DNA of 17,359 bases, taken from the NCBI GenBank assembly GCA_947624455.1, contig CANQKL010000015.1, positions 1 through 17,359 on the forward strand, given 5' to 3'. Source of the DNA: an uncultured Clostridia bacterium. Its GTDB lineage: Bacteria > Bacillota > Clostridia > UMGS1883. The notes under the pieces are model-generated. The model was not told the DNA's origin. It ran no database searches and was given only the letters and a program-made list of their open reading frames with translations. A program made the position numbers and the translations under genes. Below, piece after piece: positions 1 to 5,882 of this stretch (positions within the stretch are counted from its first letter, which is position 1; the number at the start of each line of letters is the position of its first letter).

Positions 1-30
1 CAAGAATATCCCGAGGAGGTTCCGCCGTGA
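1..30 (+). CDS. 3' end of an upstream gene (partial)
   Basis: One frame is open from base 1 and stops at a TGA at 28-30, ending ...QEYPEEVPP. This stop overlaps the GTG start of nadK in a GTGA arrangement, typical of translationally coupled operon genes. In related Clostridia the gene before nadK is often tlyA (rRNA 2'-O-methyltransferase), but nine residues cannot identify it. The identity is inference from synteny only. Confidence 0.35.
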   Translation, partial: QEYPEEVPP

Positions 31-857
31 AAAACATCGCCTTGGTGGTGAACTTTGAAAAGGAGAACGCCCGCGAAGCCGCTCTGAGCCTGATACAGGC
101 CTTACAGGGGCGGGCGTTGTTGTATTCCAGCGCCGAAGGCGAAGGTCTTTTACCAATCGCCGCCATGGCGGACGAGGAGCTGTTCTCCCTCTGCCCGACG
201 GTGGTAACGCTGGGCGGCGACGGCACCATTATCCGCACCGCCGGACGCTGCGCGCCTTACGGCAATGTGCTGATTGGCATAAACCTGGGTCGGCTGGGCT
301 TTTTAGCCACGGTAGAGGCGGCCCCTATCGACGCGGCGGCGGAGTTCATCTTGTCGGACGTGGAATACCGAGAGCGCACCATGCTCGCCTGCCGCATCGT
401 TCGCCCGGGCGGGCCGGAGCCGCAGGTTCACGCGCTCAACGACGTGGTTCTCTCCAGGGGCGCCGGACGGCTCCACCGCATCAGGGCGCACATGGACGGA
501 CGGCTGCTCACGGGGGTTCGGGCCGACGGACTGGTGATCGCCACTCCCACCGGTTCCACCGCCTACTCTCTTTCCGCTGGCGGCCCCATCGCCGCTCCGG
601 ACATGGATCTATTCATCCTCTCCCCCATCTGTCCTCACGACTTGACCGCCCGGCCCATGGTTCTGCCGACAGACCGGATACTGACGCTGGAAACTAAGGA
701 CGACGCGGTGGTCTCCGTTGACGGTCGGAATATCGGCGTAATCCGGGAGGGCGAGTGGGTGGAGGTGCGCAAAAGCCCCTATCTCACCCGGCTGGCGGTA
801 GCTCCGGGCAGCGACTTTTACGAATTAGCACGCAAAACGCTTTCGAGCAACATATAG
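27..857 (+). CDS. nadK: NAD kinase
   Basis: ATP-dependent phosphorylation of NAD to NADP in the cytosol; the only known route to NADP. The 276-residue protein has the family hallmarks: GGDG at 63-66, whose aspartate is the catalytic base, followed by GINLGRLGFL at 84-93; the NDV motif at 138-140; and TPTGSTAYS at 173-181 in the NAD-binding C-terminal beta-sandwich. Length is normal for bacterial NadK. The start is GTG, with GAGGAGGT placed seven bases or so upstream, and it overlaps the stop of the preceding gene. argR follows after 9 bases, so the two are almost certainly co-transcribed. Identification is secure. Confidence 0.97.
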   Translation: MKNIALVVNFEKENAREAALSLIQALQGRALLYSSAEGEGLLPIAAMADEELFSLCPTVVTLGGDGTIIRTAGRCAPYGNVLIGINLGRLGFLATVEAAPIDAAAEFILSDVEYRERTMLACRIVRPGGPEPQVHALNDVVLSRGAGRLHRIRAHMDGRLLTGVRADGLVIATPTGSTAYSLSAGGPIAAPDMDLFILSPICPHDLTARPMVLPTDRILTLETKDDAVVSVDGRNIGVIREGEWVEVRKSPYLTRLAVAPGSDFYELARKTLSSNI

Positions 858-866
858 GAGGTCATT

Positions 867-1322
867 ATGCGAATCAAGAGGCAAAACGCCATACTAAAGC
901 TTATTGGCGAGGGCAGCATCGAGACTCAGCAGGAGCTGACGGACGCTCTGCGCAATATCGGCTATGACGTTACCCAGGCCACTGTGTCCCGCGACATCAA
1001 GGAGCTGCGCATAGTCAAACGGCTCAACGAGAGCGGCCGATATGTCTATGCCCAGAGCGGGATAAACAGCGACGCCGATATGAATGAACGCTTCAACATT
1101 ATCTTTGAAAAAAGCGTCGTATCCATTGAATACGCCGTTAACAATATAGTTATCAAGACCCTCAGTGGTATGGCCCAGGCCGCGGCAGCGGCCCTGGACG
1201 CCATGGAACTGCCCGAGGTGGTGGGTACCATCGCCGGTGACGACACCATAATCATGGTTGTGCGCAGCGAGGAAAGCGCCCGTCGGCTGGTGTATAAGCT
1301 GAGGAGCATGACCGAAGAATAA
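867..1322 (+). CDS. argR: Arginine repressor ArgR/AhrC
   Basis: Arginine-responsive transcription factor that acts as a hexamer, represses arginine biosynthesis and in many Firmicutes activates catabolism. The 151 residues are full length. The N-terminal winged helix-turn-helix includes QATVSRDIKEL at 37-47, the recognition-helix signature. The C-terminal oligomerization and arginine-binding domain contains GTIAGDDT at 120-127, with the paired aspartates that bind arginine. The start follows AGGAGG with a 5-base spacer. No arginine biosynthesis genes lie in the window, so it acts in trans; the nadK-argR-recN context is conserved in Clostridia and does not imply that these genes are ArgR targets. 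Confidence 0.97.
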   Translation: MRIKRQNAILKLIGEGSIETQQELTDALRNIGYDVTQATVSRDIKELRIVKRLNESGRYVYAQSGINSDADMNERFNIIFEKSVVSIEYAVNNIVIKTLSGMAQAAAAALDAMELPEVVGTIAGDDTIIMVVRSEESARRLVYKLRSMTEE

Positions 1323-1328
1323 AAACGG

Positions 1329-1364
1329 GCCGCCGCCCTTATGAAATATCGCTTTTGCGGCGGC
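1329..1364. other. GC-rich hairpin between argR and recN
   Basis: Arms GCCGCCGC (1329-1336) and GCGGCGGC (1357-1364) are perfect 8-bp complements around a 20-base loop, just after the argR stop. Read on the plus strand it lacks a U-run; on the minus strand it is followed by CCGTTTTT, which resembles an intrinsic terminator, although no minus-strand gene needs one here. It may partly terminate or separate argR from recN. A TATAAT at 1394-1399 could start a recN transcript, but I see no matching -35 box and no LexA-type operator in the 133-base gap. Confidence 0.45.
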
Positions 1365-1455
1365 AAAATAACATTCACGCCCTGACAAAGGCATATAATA
1401 TCCAGTACCGGACTGACCTTATTGCCCGGCCCCCAACAAGAACGAAGGTGATACA

Positions 1456-3093
1456 ATGCTCACTTTGCTTAAAATAGAAAATATTGCCGTTATCGAAAAG
1501 GCTCAGGTGGAGCTGGGAGAGGGCTTCAACGTTTTGACCGGCGAGACCGGCGCGGGAAAGTCCCTGCTCATCGACTCCATAGACCTGGTTCTGGGCGGCC
1601 GGGGCCAGCGGGAGCTAATACGGGCGGGAGCGGATTACGCCTCTGTTCGGGCGGTGTTCCACAGTCCCGAGCTGGCTCCCTTTCTTCGGGAGCTGGAGCT
1701 TGAACCAGAGGAGGACGGGACCGTTATTCTCAGCCGCAAGCTCCACCGGGACGGACGCAACACCTGCCGCTGCGGAGCTGAACCCATAACTCTGAGCGTC
1801 CTAAAGGAGATCGGCAGCCGCCTGGTGGCCATCCACGGTCAGCACGACGGCACGGCCCTGCTGAGTCCCGGCGCCCACATCGCCTTTATCGACGGATACG
1901 GCAAGTACGCCGCCGCCCTGGAGGACTACTCGGATAAGTTCCGCCGGTGGAAGGCGGCCGAGCGGGAGCTGGAGGAGGCCAGGGCCAATTCGGCCCAGCG
2001 GGAGACGCGCATAGACTTTCTCTCCTTCCAGATTCGGGAAATCGAGGACGCGGAGCTGAAAGAGGGCGAGGAAGAAGAACTTACCGCCCGTCAAAAGCTG
2101 CTTTCCAACGCAGCTGAGCTTACTGAAAACGCCAATTCCGCCAAGGACAGCATAGACGAAGGCTATGACAGCGTCAGCGACGCCCTCTCCGCGCTGGAGA
2201 GCATCAGCGCCATCGACCCCTCTATGGCCGATTCCGAGGAACGGCTGCGAGGAGTATATTACGAGCTGGAGGAGCTGCGCCGGGATCTGGGTTCCTACGT
2301 CTACGGGCTGGATTTCGACCCGGAGGAACTCACAGAGACGGAGGAGCGCATCAGCGTGATATACCGGCTCGAACGCAAGTACGGGGCGGACATTCCGGCG
2401 ATACTGGGCTTTCTGAAAAAAGCCCGGGAGGAGCTGGACAGCCTGACCTACGCCGAGGAACACGGGGCCGAAATGGAGGCCAATGTAAAAAAGCTCGGGC
2501 GGGAGGCCGAAGCCGCCGCCAAGGAGCTGTCGGGGCTGCGCAGGGCCGCTGCGGAGGAGCTGTGCCGAAAGATAGGGGACGAACTGACCTTTCTGGATAT
2601 GCCCAAGACCCGGGTCGTACCCCGTCTGACCCCCTGTCCCCTTTGGGAAAAGGGCGCCGAACGGGTCGAGCTGCTGATATCCACCAATCCCGCCGAGGAG
2701 CCTAAGCCCCTCAGCAAGATTGCCAGCGGCGGCGAACTCAGCCGCATAATGCTGGCGATGAAAACCGTGTTCTCGGAGGTGGACAATGTTCCCGTCCTGA
2801 TCTTTGACGAGGTGGATTCCGGCGTCAGTGGCCGCGCCGCCGGAAAAATCGGGCAAAAGCTTCGCGATCTGGCCAAAAACCATCAGGTAATCTGCATAAC
2901 CCACCTGCCCACGATAGCCGGTTTTGCGGCCCATCACCTGCTCATTGAAAAGGCCGCCCTTGACGCCGGTATGAAAACCACTGTCAGGGCCATAGAGGGC
3001 GAGGAACGGGTCAGGGAGCTGGCGCGGATAATGGTGGGCGACAACATAACTCCCGCCGCCCTGGAAAACGCCAGGGAAATGCTTGAGCAATAA
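1456..3093 (+). CDS. recN: DNA repair protein RecN
   Basis: SMC-like ATPase that is recruited to double-strand breaks and holds DNA ends together before RecA-dependent recombination. The 545 residues show the typical split ATPase: Walker A GETGAGKS at 29-36 in the N-terminal head, a long charged Glu/Arg/Ala-rich central region (about 155-380) that should form the coiled coil, then the ABC signature SGGELS at 424-429 and Walker B VLIFDE at 447-452 with the catalytic glutamate. Length is slightly short of the usual 550-570. The start follows GAAGGTGA with a short spacer. The next gene begins about 10 bases after the stop, so it is probably in the same transcript. Confidence 0.97.
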   Translation: MLTLLKIENIAVIEKAQVELGEGFNVLTGETGAGKSLLIDSIDLVLGGRGQRELIRAGADYASVRAVFHSPELAPFLRELELEPEEDGTVILSRKLHRDGRNTCRCGAEPITLSVLKEIGSRLVAIHGQHDGTALLSPGAHIAFIDGYGKYAAALEDYSDKFRRWKAAERELEEARANSAQRETRIDFLSFQIREIEDAELKEGEEEELTARQKLLSNAAELTENANSAKDSIDEGYDSVSDALSALESISAIDPSMADSEERLRGVYYELEELRRDLGSYVYGLDFDPEELTETEERISVIYRLERKYGADIPAILGFLKKAREELDSLTYAEEHGAEMEANVKKLGREAEAAAKELSGLRRAAAEELCRKIGDELTFLDMPKTRVVPRLTPCPLWEKGAERVELLISTNPAEEPKPLSKIASGGELSRIMLAMKTVFSEVDNVPVLIFDEVDSGVSGRAAGKIGQKLRDLAKNHQVICITHLPTIAGFAAHHLLIEKAALDAGMKTTVRAIEGEERVRELARIMVGDNITPAALENAREMLEQ

Positions 3094-3103
3094 GGAGGAC
3101 ACT

Positions 3104-3511
3104 ATGGATCAGATAGGACAGGTAGTGGAGCTTCAGGGCAAGCACGCCCTGGTCAGGGTACGCCGGGCGTCGGCCTGCGGCGAAAATTGCAGCAGCTGCG
3201 CGGGAGGGTGCAAGCCCACCTCCTCCACCCTCAAGGCCGTGAACGGCCTCGACGCCAAGGTTGGCGATATGGTGAAGGTCGAAATGAACCCCGGCGCGTA
3301 TGTGCTGCTGGCCTTTGTGGGCTATATTTTGCCCATCGTGGTAGCGGTGGCCGCATATTTGCTGGCGAATCATCTGACCACGGACACGCTCGTTGCCGAC
3401 ATTTCGGCCGTGGCCGCCCTGGTTCTGACCTTCGTTGTGTTTTATTTTGTGGATAAGATACCAAAAAAATCCACCCGGTTCACAAGCAGGATAATTCGCA
3501 TTTTAAGATGA
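3104..3511 (+). CDS. SoxR-reducing system protein RseC/MucC-like membrane protein
   Basis: A 135-residue inner-membrane protein. The soluble N-terminal part carries four cysteines, C25, C29, C32 and C36 (CxxxCxxCxxxC), the kind of cluster seen in RseC/MucC proteins and likely to bind a metal or an iron-sulfur centre. Two hydrophobic helices follow at about 65-86 and 93-113, then a basic C-terminal tail. In Proteobacteria RseC acts with the Rsx/Rnf electron-transport complex to reduce SoxR; in Clostridia it is usually tied to redox chemistry, but no rnf genes are in view. The ATG at 3104 is chosen over an earlier TTG because AAGGAGG lies just upstream of it. Family assignment is good; the role here is inferred. 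Confidence 0.8.
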   Translation: MDQIGQVVELQGKHALVRVRRASACGENCSSCAGGCKPTSSTLKAVNGLDAKVGDMVKVEMNPGAYVLLAFVGYILPIVVAVAAYLLANHLTTDTLVADISAVAALVLTFVVFYFVDKIPKKSTRFTSRIIRILR

Positions 3512-3534
3512 TAATATTTGAAAGGATGTTTGAT

Positions 3535-3906
3535 ATGGAAAGAATCTCAACCAACAAAGCCCCCGGAGCCATCGGCCCCTACTCCCAGGCCGTCAAGGCG
3601 GGCGGCTTTCTGTACACCAGCGGTCAGATACCCGTTGACCCGTCCACCGGCGTTATACCCGAGGGGCCGGTGGCCCAGGCCCGGCAGGCCCTGACCAACG
3701 TGACTAATCTCATCAAAGCCGCTGGCTGCGATGTGAGCAAAACCGTTAAAACCGTGGTTTTCATTAAAAACATGGAGGATTTTGCCGCTATAAACGAGGT
3801 TTACGCCCAGTTTTTCACCGAGCCATACCCCGCCCGCTCCTGTGTGGAGGTGGCGCGTCTGCCCAAGGACGTGCTTATCGAGATCGAAGCCATCGTAGAG
3901 TTATAA
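3535..3906 (+). CDS. ridA: RidA-family enamine/imine deaminase
   Basis: Hydrolyses reactive 2-aminoacrylate-type enamines and imines made by PLP enzymes, protecting PLP-dependent enzymes from damage. The 123 residues match the trimeric YjgF/RidA fold along their whole length. The signature PARSCVEVARLPKDVLIEIE begins at 99 and includes R101, C103 and E116, equivalent to E. coli R105, C107 and E120, so an active archetypal RidA is expected. GPYSQA at 14-19 is also typical. ATG 3535 is preferred to an upstream start because AAAGGA sits 7-10 bases before it. It starts 23 bases after the RseC-like gene and continues the plus-strand run. Confidence 0.94.
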   Translation: MERISTNKAPGAIGPYSQAVKAGGFLYTSGQIPVDPSTGVIPEGPVAQARQALTNVTNLIKAAGCDVSKTVKTVVFIKNMEDFAAINEVYAQFFTEPYPARSCVEVARLPKDVLIEIEAIVEL

Positions 3907-3934
3907 CTGCCCGTTCGGGAAAGGAGGAACAGTC

Positions 3935-4279
3935 ATGAAAAAGGTGCGCGTAAGGCCCGGCAGGGTTCAGTCGGCGTTAGGCATGGCGTTTGGTATAATT
4001 TTCTGCGCTCTGGGCATATTTGTGGTGGTGCCTTACTTTGGGCCATTCGGCTTTTTGTGGACGATAGCCGCCGCCGCGATAACCGTTGTCAACGCCCTCA
4101 ACGTCTTTACCGACCGGGGAGTGGCCTCCCACGAGTACATAATCGACGTGGAGGCTACCGAGAGCGATCCGGAAACCCCCGAGGAGAGGCTGGAGGCCGC
4201 CAAACGGCTCTTGCAATCCGGCTCCATATCCCAGAGCGAGTACGAGGAAAAGCGCAAGGAAATATTGAAAGATATATAG
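3935..4279 (+). CDS. Small membrane protein with C-terminal SHOCT domain
   Basis: A 114-residue protein with a basic N-terminus, two hydrophobic helices at about 14-34 and 38-57, an acidic linker (VEATESDPETPEER) and a C-terminal SHOCT (short C-terminal) helix-pair motif at about 82-113, seen as EERLEAAKRLLQSGSISQSEYEEKRKEIL. SHOCT domains are thought to mediate oligomerization or regulation, but no biochemical function can be assigned. It has a strong AAAGGAGG site and is the last gene of the plus-strand run. The domain call is confident; the role is unknown. Confidence 0.8.
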   Translation: MKKVRVRPGRVQSALGMAFGIIFCALGIFVVVPYFGPFGFLWTIAAAAITVVNALNVFTDRGVASHEYIIDVEATESDPETPEERLEAAKRLLQSGSISQSEYEEKRKEILKDI

Positions 4280-4370
4280 ACCGCAAGATCAAGGCGAATG
4301 AGATCAAGGCAAAAAACCTAAAGCGGTCCATTGGGGCTGTAAATAACTCGCTATGTACCTTGGAGGCACG

Positions 4371-4404
4371 GGAACAAGCGTTGCATCGCTTGTTCCGATT
4401 TTTT
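4371..4404 (+). terminator. Intrinsic terminator of the nadK-SHOCT run
   Basis: Arms GGAACAAGCG (4371-4380) and CGCTTGTTCC (4387-4396) pair perfectly over 10 bp around the loop TTGCAT, followed by GA and six T residues (4399-4404). This is a good rho-independent terminator for transcripts coming from the plus-strand genes that end at 4279. The 3' arm and the T-run are shared with the next inverted repeat. Confidence 0.7.
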
Positions 4405-4419
4405 CAAAATCGGAACAAG
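4389..4419. repeat. 14-bp perfect inverted repeat overlapping the terminator
   Basis: CTTGTTCCGATTTT (4389-4402) and AAAATCGGAACAAG (4406-4419) are perfect complements around TTC. The left arm includes the terminator's 3' arm, so CTTGTTCC can pair either with GGAACAAG upstream or with GGAACAAG downstream. The three copies of this 8-mer permit two mutually exclusive folds. Confidence 0.75.
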
Positions 4420-4445
4420 GGCCTCGCGCCGCTGTTCCTCCTTTT

Positions 4446-4474
4446 CCCCACAAACAACAAAGTTGTTTGTGGGG
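4446..4474. repeat. 13-bp perfect hairpin
   Basis: CCCCACAAACAAC (4446-4458) and GTTGTTTGTGGGG (4462-4474) pair perfectly around AAA. It is unrelated in sequence to the neighbouring hairpins, and no U-run follows on either strand. Confidence 0.75.
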
Positions 4475-4494
4475 GGTTACGCTGCCCGTCCGTC

Positions 4495-4578
4495 TCGCAA
4501 AAGGTTGTTAGTGAGCCAAAGCCGCGGCGAGGGCCGCTTTAGGCCCGAAGCAGGCAACGCGAACGTGACCTTTTGCGA
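4495..4578. repeat. Long-loop inverted repeat, 11-bp arms
   Basis: TCGCAAAAGGT (4495-4505) and ACCTTTTGCGA (4568-4578) are perfect complements enclosing 62 bases. The arms can be extended inward by G-T wobbles. Inside, GCGG (4524-4527) and CCGC (4534-4537) can make a small inner stem. It could be a structured RNA, but there is no independent evidence of transcription. Confidence 0.5.
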
Positions 4579-4623
4579 AAAAGGAGGGGCCAGCCTTCGC
4601 GCGACGACTTTTCCGCAGGAAAT

Positions 4624-4652
4624 GTCGGAGCAAAGACAGGCTTTGCTCCGAC
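4624..4652. repeat. 12-bp perfect hairpin
   Basis: GTCGGAGCAAAG (4624-4635) and CTTTGCTCCGAC (4641-4652) pair perfectly around ACAGG. No U-run follows. Confidence 0.75.
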
Positions 4653-4679
4653 GCTGACGAGCGGTGATTTTCGTTTGTA

Positions 4680-4806
4680 GTCCAAGGGCATAAAATGAGA
4701 AAATTCGCTCGTAAGGGCGAATTTTCTACATTAATATATTATTTTATTTTTGTTGACTTACATAATGCTATAATTTGCCTTAATTAAAGACTTCCAGCCC
4801 TTGGAC
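4680..4806. repeat. AT-rich 127-bp segment bounded by 10-bp inverted repeats
   Basis: GTCCAAGGGC (4680-4689) and GCCCTTGGAC (4797-4806) are perfect inverted repeats. Between them lies an 11-bp hairpin, AGAAAATTCGC / GCGAATTTTCT (4698-4708 and 4717-4727, loop TCGTAAGG), then strongly AT-rich DNA. The shape recalls a small non-autonomous element, but I see no target-site duplication beside it. It may also help end transcription of the convergent lipoprotein gene. Confidence 0.5.
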
Positions 4807-4841
4807 GATCTGCGCGTATTTTTTTACAGACCCTATTAACG

Positions 4842-5603
4842 CTATTGCCTGTTCTTCTTTCTCGCCGCAATCACCACGCCCGCGACAATGGCCAATAACG
4901 CCAGCACAACAAGGAGGGTGATGATCCCGTCCCTGAGAGTGGTTTTGCGTTCGGCCTGTTCGCCGGTCTTGGCGGCTTCGCCGTCAGGGCCGTCGTCCTC
5001 ATACATCGGCGCGCTCACCAGATCCATCGTCAACGAATCCTCGCCCGTTCCGCTCCAAATATAGCTGTTACCGTCTATCTGCCCGCCGGAAAAGGCTTCG
5101 GCTTCCTGAGGCAATATGATGCGGACGCGGCCGCCAAAGCCGGAGGTGTCCTCCATATCGCCGATTATACCCTGAGTGTTAAAGGTCTGGGCGTTGAGAG
5201 TGCCGCTGAATTTGAGTCTCCCCTCCTCGATACGGGTCCATATGCCGCTGCCATCGTTTCCAGCCGTGAACAGTGGCACAAAGCTTATGCCCTTCCAAGC
5301 CTCCTGGGAGGTGAGCTGCGACAGATCGGCAAAGTCCCGCTCCACGGTTATCGTAACTCTTTCCTCATCCTCAGCTTCGGTATAGGGAATGTCGTTTTGG
5401 TCAAGAGAATCGGTAATAAGCGACTTTACATCGCTCATAGCCTCGTCATTTGCAACAAGAGCCTTGGTTATTCCGTAGCTGATACTGGCGTGAAAGCTGC
5501 CGTCACTGTTGACGGTGAGGGTCAGGTCGCTGCGGCCGCAGGCCGTCAACAGCATGATCCCCAGGATTGCCAGAAGCAGCAGTAGCTTTTTGCGGTTATT
5601 CAT
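4842..5603 (-). CDS. Membrane lipoprotein with C-terminal transmembrane helix (LppM/DUF3153-like)
   Basis: A 253-residue exported protein. The N-terminus has a basic start, a leucine-rich h-region and the lipobox LTAC, so C22 should be lipidated after signal peptidase II cleavage. The body begins with a beta-rich stretch (SDLTLTVNSDGSFHASISYG) like the start of LppM/DUF3153 lipoproteins, with a conserved-looking Gly/Ser region in the middle. Near the C-terminus an acidic linker precedes a hydrophobic helix at about 225-247 and an RKKNRQ tail. It would therefore be anchored at both ends. ATG 5603 is preferred over GTG 5612 because AAAGG is placed correctly for it. Its molecular function is unknown. 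Confidence 0.75.
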   Translation of the reverse strand: MNNRKKLLLLLAILGIMLLTACGRSDLTLTVNSDGSFHASISYGITKALVANDEAMSDVKSLITDSLDQNDIPYTEAEDEERVTITVERDFADLSQLTSQEAWKGISFVPLFTAGNDGSGIWTRIEEGRLKFSGTLNAQTFNTQGIIGDMEDTSGFGGRVRIILPQEAEAFSGGQIDGNSYIWSGTGEDSLTMDLVSAPMYEDDGPDGEAAKTGEQAERKTTLRDGIITLLVVLALLAIVAGVVIAARKKNRQ

Positions 5604-5673
5604 TTGAGTCACCTTTCTTTAAGCAGCCGTATATAATGAGCGAAAACTTGGGTTCCGCTCTCGTTTTTCCGAA

Positions 5674-5688
5674 GGGGGGAATCCCCCC
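5674..5688. repeat. Short G6/C6 hairpin
   Basis: GGGGGG (5674-5679) and CCCCCC (5683-5688) flank AAT, between the small membrane peptide gene and the lipoprotein gene. A stem this GC-pure is unusual. It may reduce read-through from the tex transcript, but there is no U-run. Confidence 0.5.
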
Positions 5689-5719
5689 TCTGAAAAGTGG
5701 ATAAGCGAGCCTTTGCGGT

Positions 5720-5836
5720 CTAAATAAACATCGGATCGTCCTCCGCCTCGCTGCGGCGGAGAATGAGGCAGACCAAAGCGGTACACAGGGTTATAACTCC
5801 AGCGATGAGGAAAAATACTTTGAGCTTGTTTTTCAT
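5720..5836 (-). CDS. 38-residue single-pass membrane peptide
   Basis: A short frame reading MKNKLKVFFLIAGVITLCTA (residues 1-20), then LVCLIL, then RRSEAEDDPMFI. It has a basic N-terminus, one hydrophobic helix at about 7-26 and a charged acidic tail. AAGGAG lies 7 bases before the ATG. It starts 46 bases after the tex stop on the same strand, so it is probably read from the same transcript. The good ribosome binding site and classical small-membrane-protein layout support a real gene. No function can be assigned. Confidence 0.6.
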   Translation of the reverse strand: MKNKLKVFFLIAGVITLCTALVCLILRRSEAEDDPMFI

Positions 5837-5882
5837 GTCACGAACTCCTTTAATAAACCTTATTTCACGTAAATCTGATTTT

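Larger units (their letters stand above)
4280..4841. other. 562-bp gene-free spacer rich in inverted repeats
   Basis: This gap lies between two convergent genes. Short open frames cross it (for example 4057-4542 and 4463-4657), but they run through perfect hairpins, lack ribosome binding sites and look accidental. The left half is GC-rich and holds several perfect inverted repeats listed separately. The right end (4728-4795) is very AT-rich. A 10-base direct repeat, AGATCAAGGC, occurs twice at its start around 4286-4311. I see no transposase remnant, no tRNA and no recognizable riboswitch. Confidence 0.7.

Noticed and set aside
1380..1455. LexA-type SOS operator before recN
   Set aside because: recN is SOS-controlled in many bacteria, but no GAAC-N4-GTTC-like palindrome is present in this gap.
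1801..3102. Long minus-strand open frame opposite recN
   Set aside because: Antisense shadow caused by the codon bias of recN; the plus strand has all RecN motifs.
4057..4542. Open frame running from the SHOCT gene into the hairpin region
   Set aside because: It is out of frame with the SHOCT gene and its tail reads straight through the terminator and perfect inverted repeats; no start site.
4752..4768. Promoter from TTGACT and TATAAT in the AT-rich segment
   Set aside because: The boxes are only 10 bases apart, too close for a sigma-A promoter, and there is no plus-strand gene downstream.
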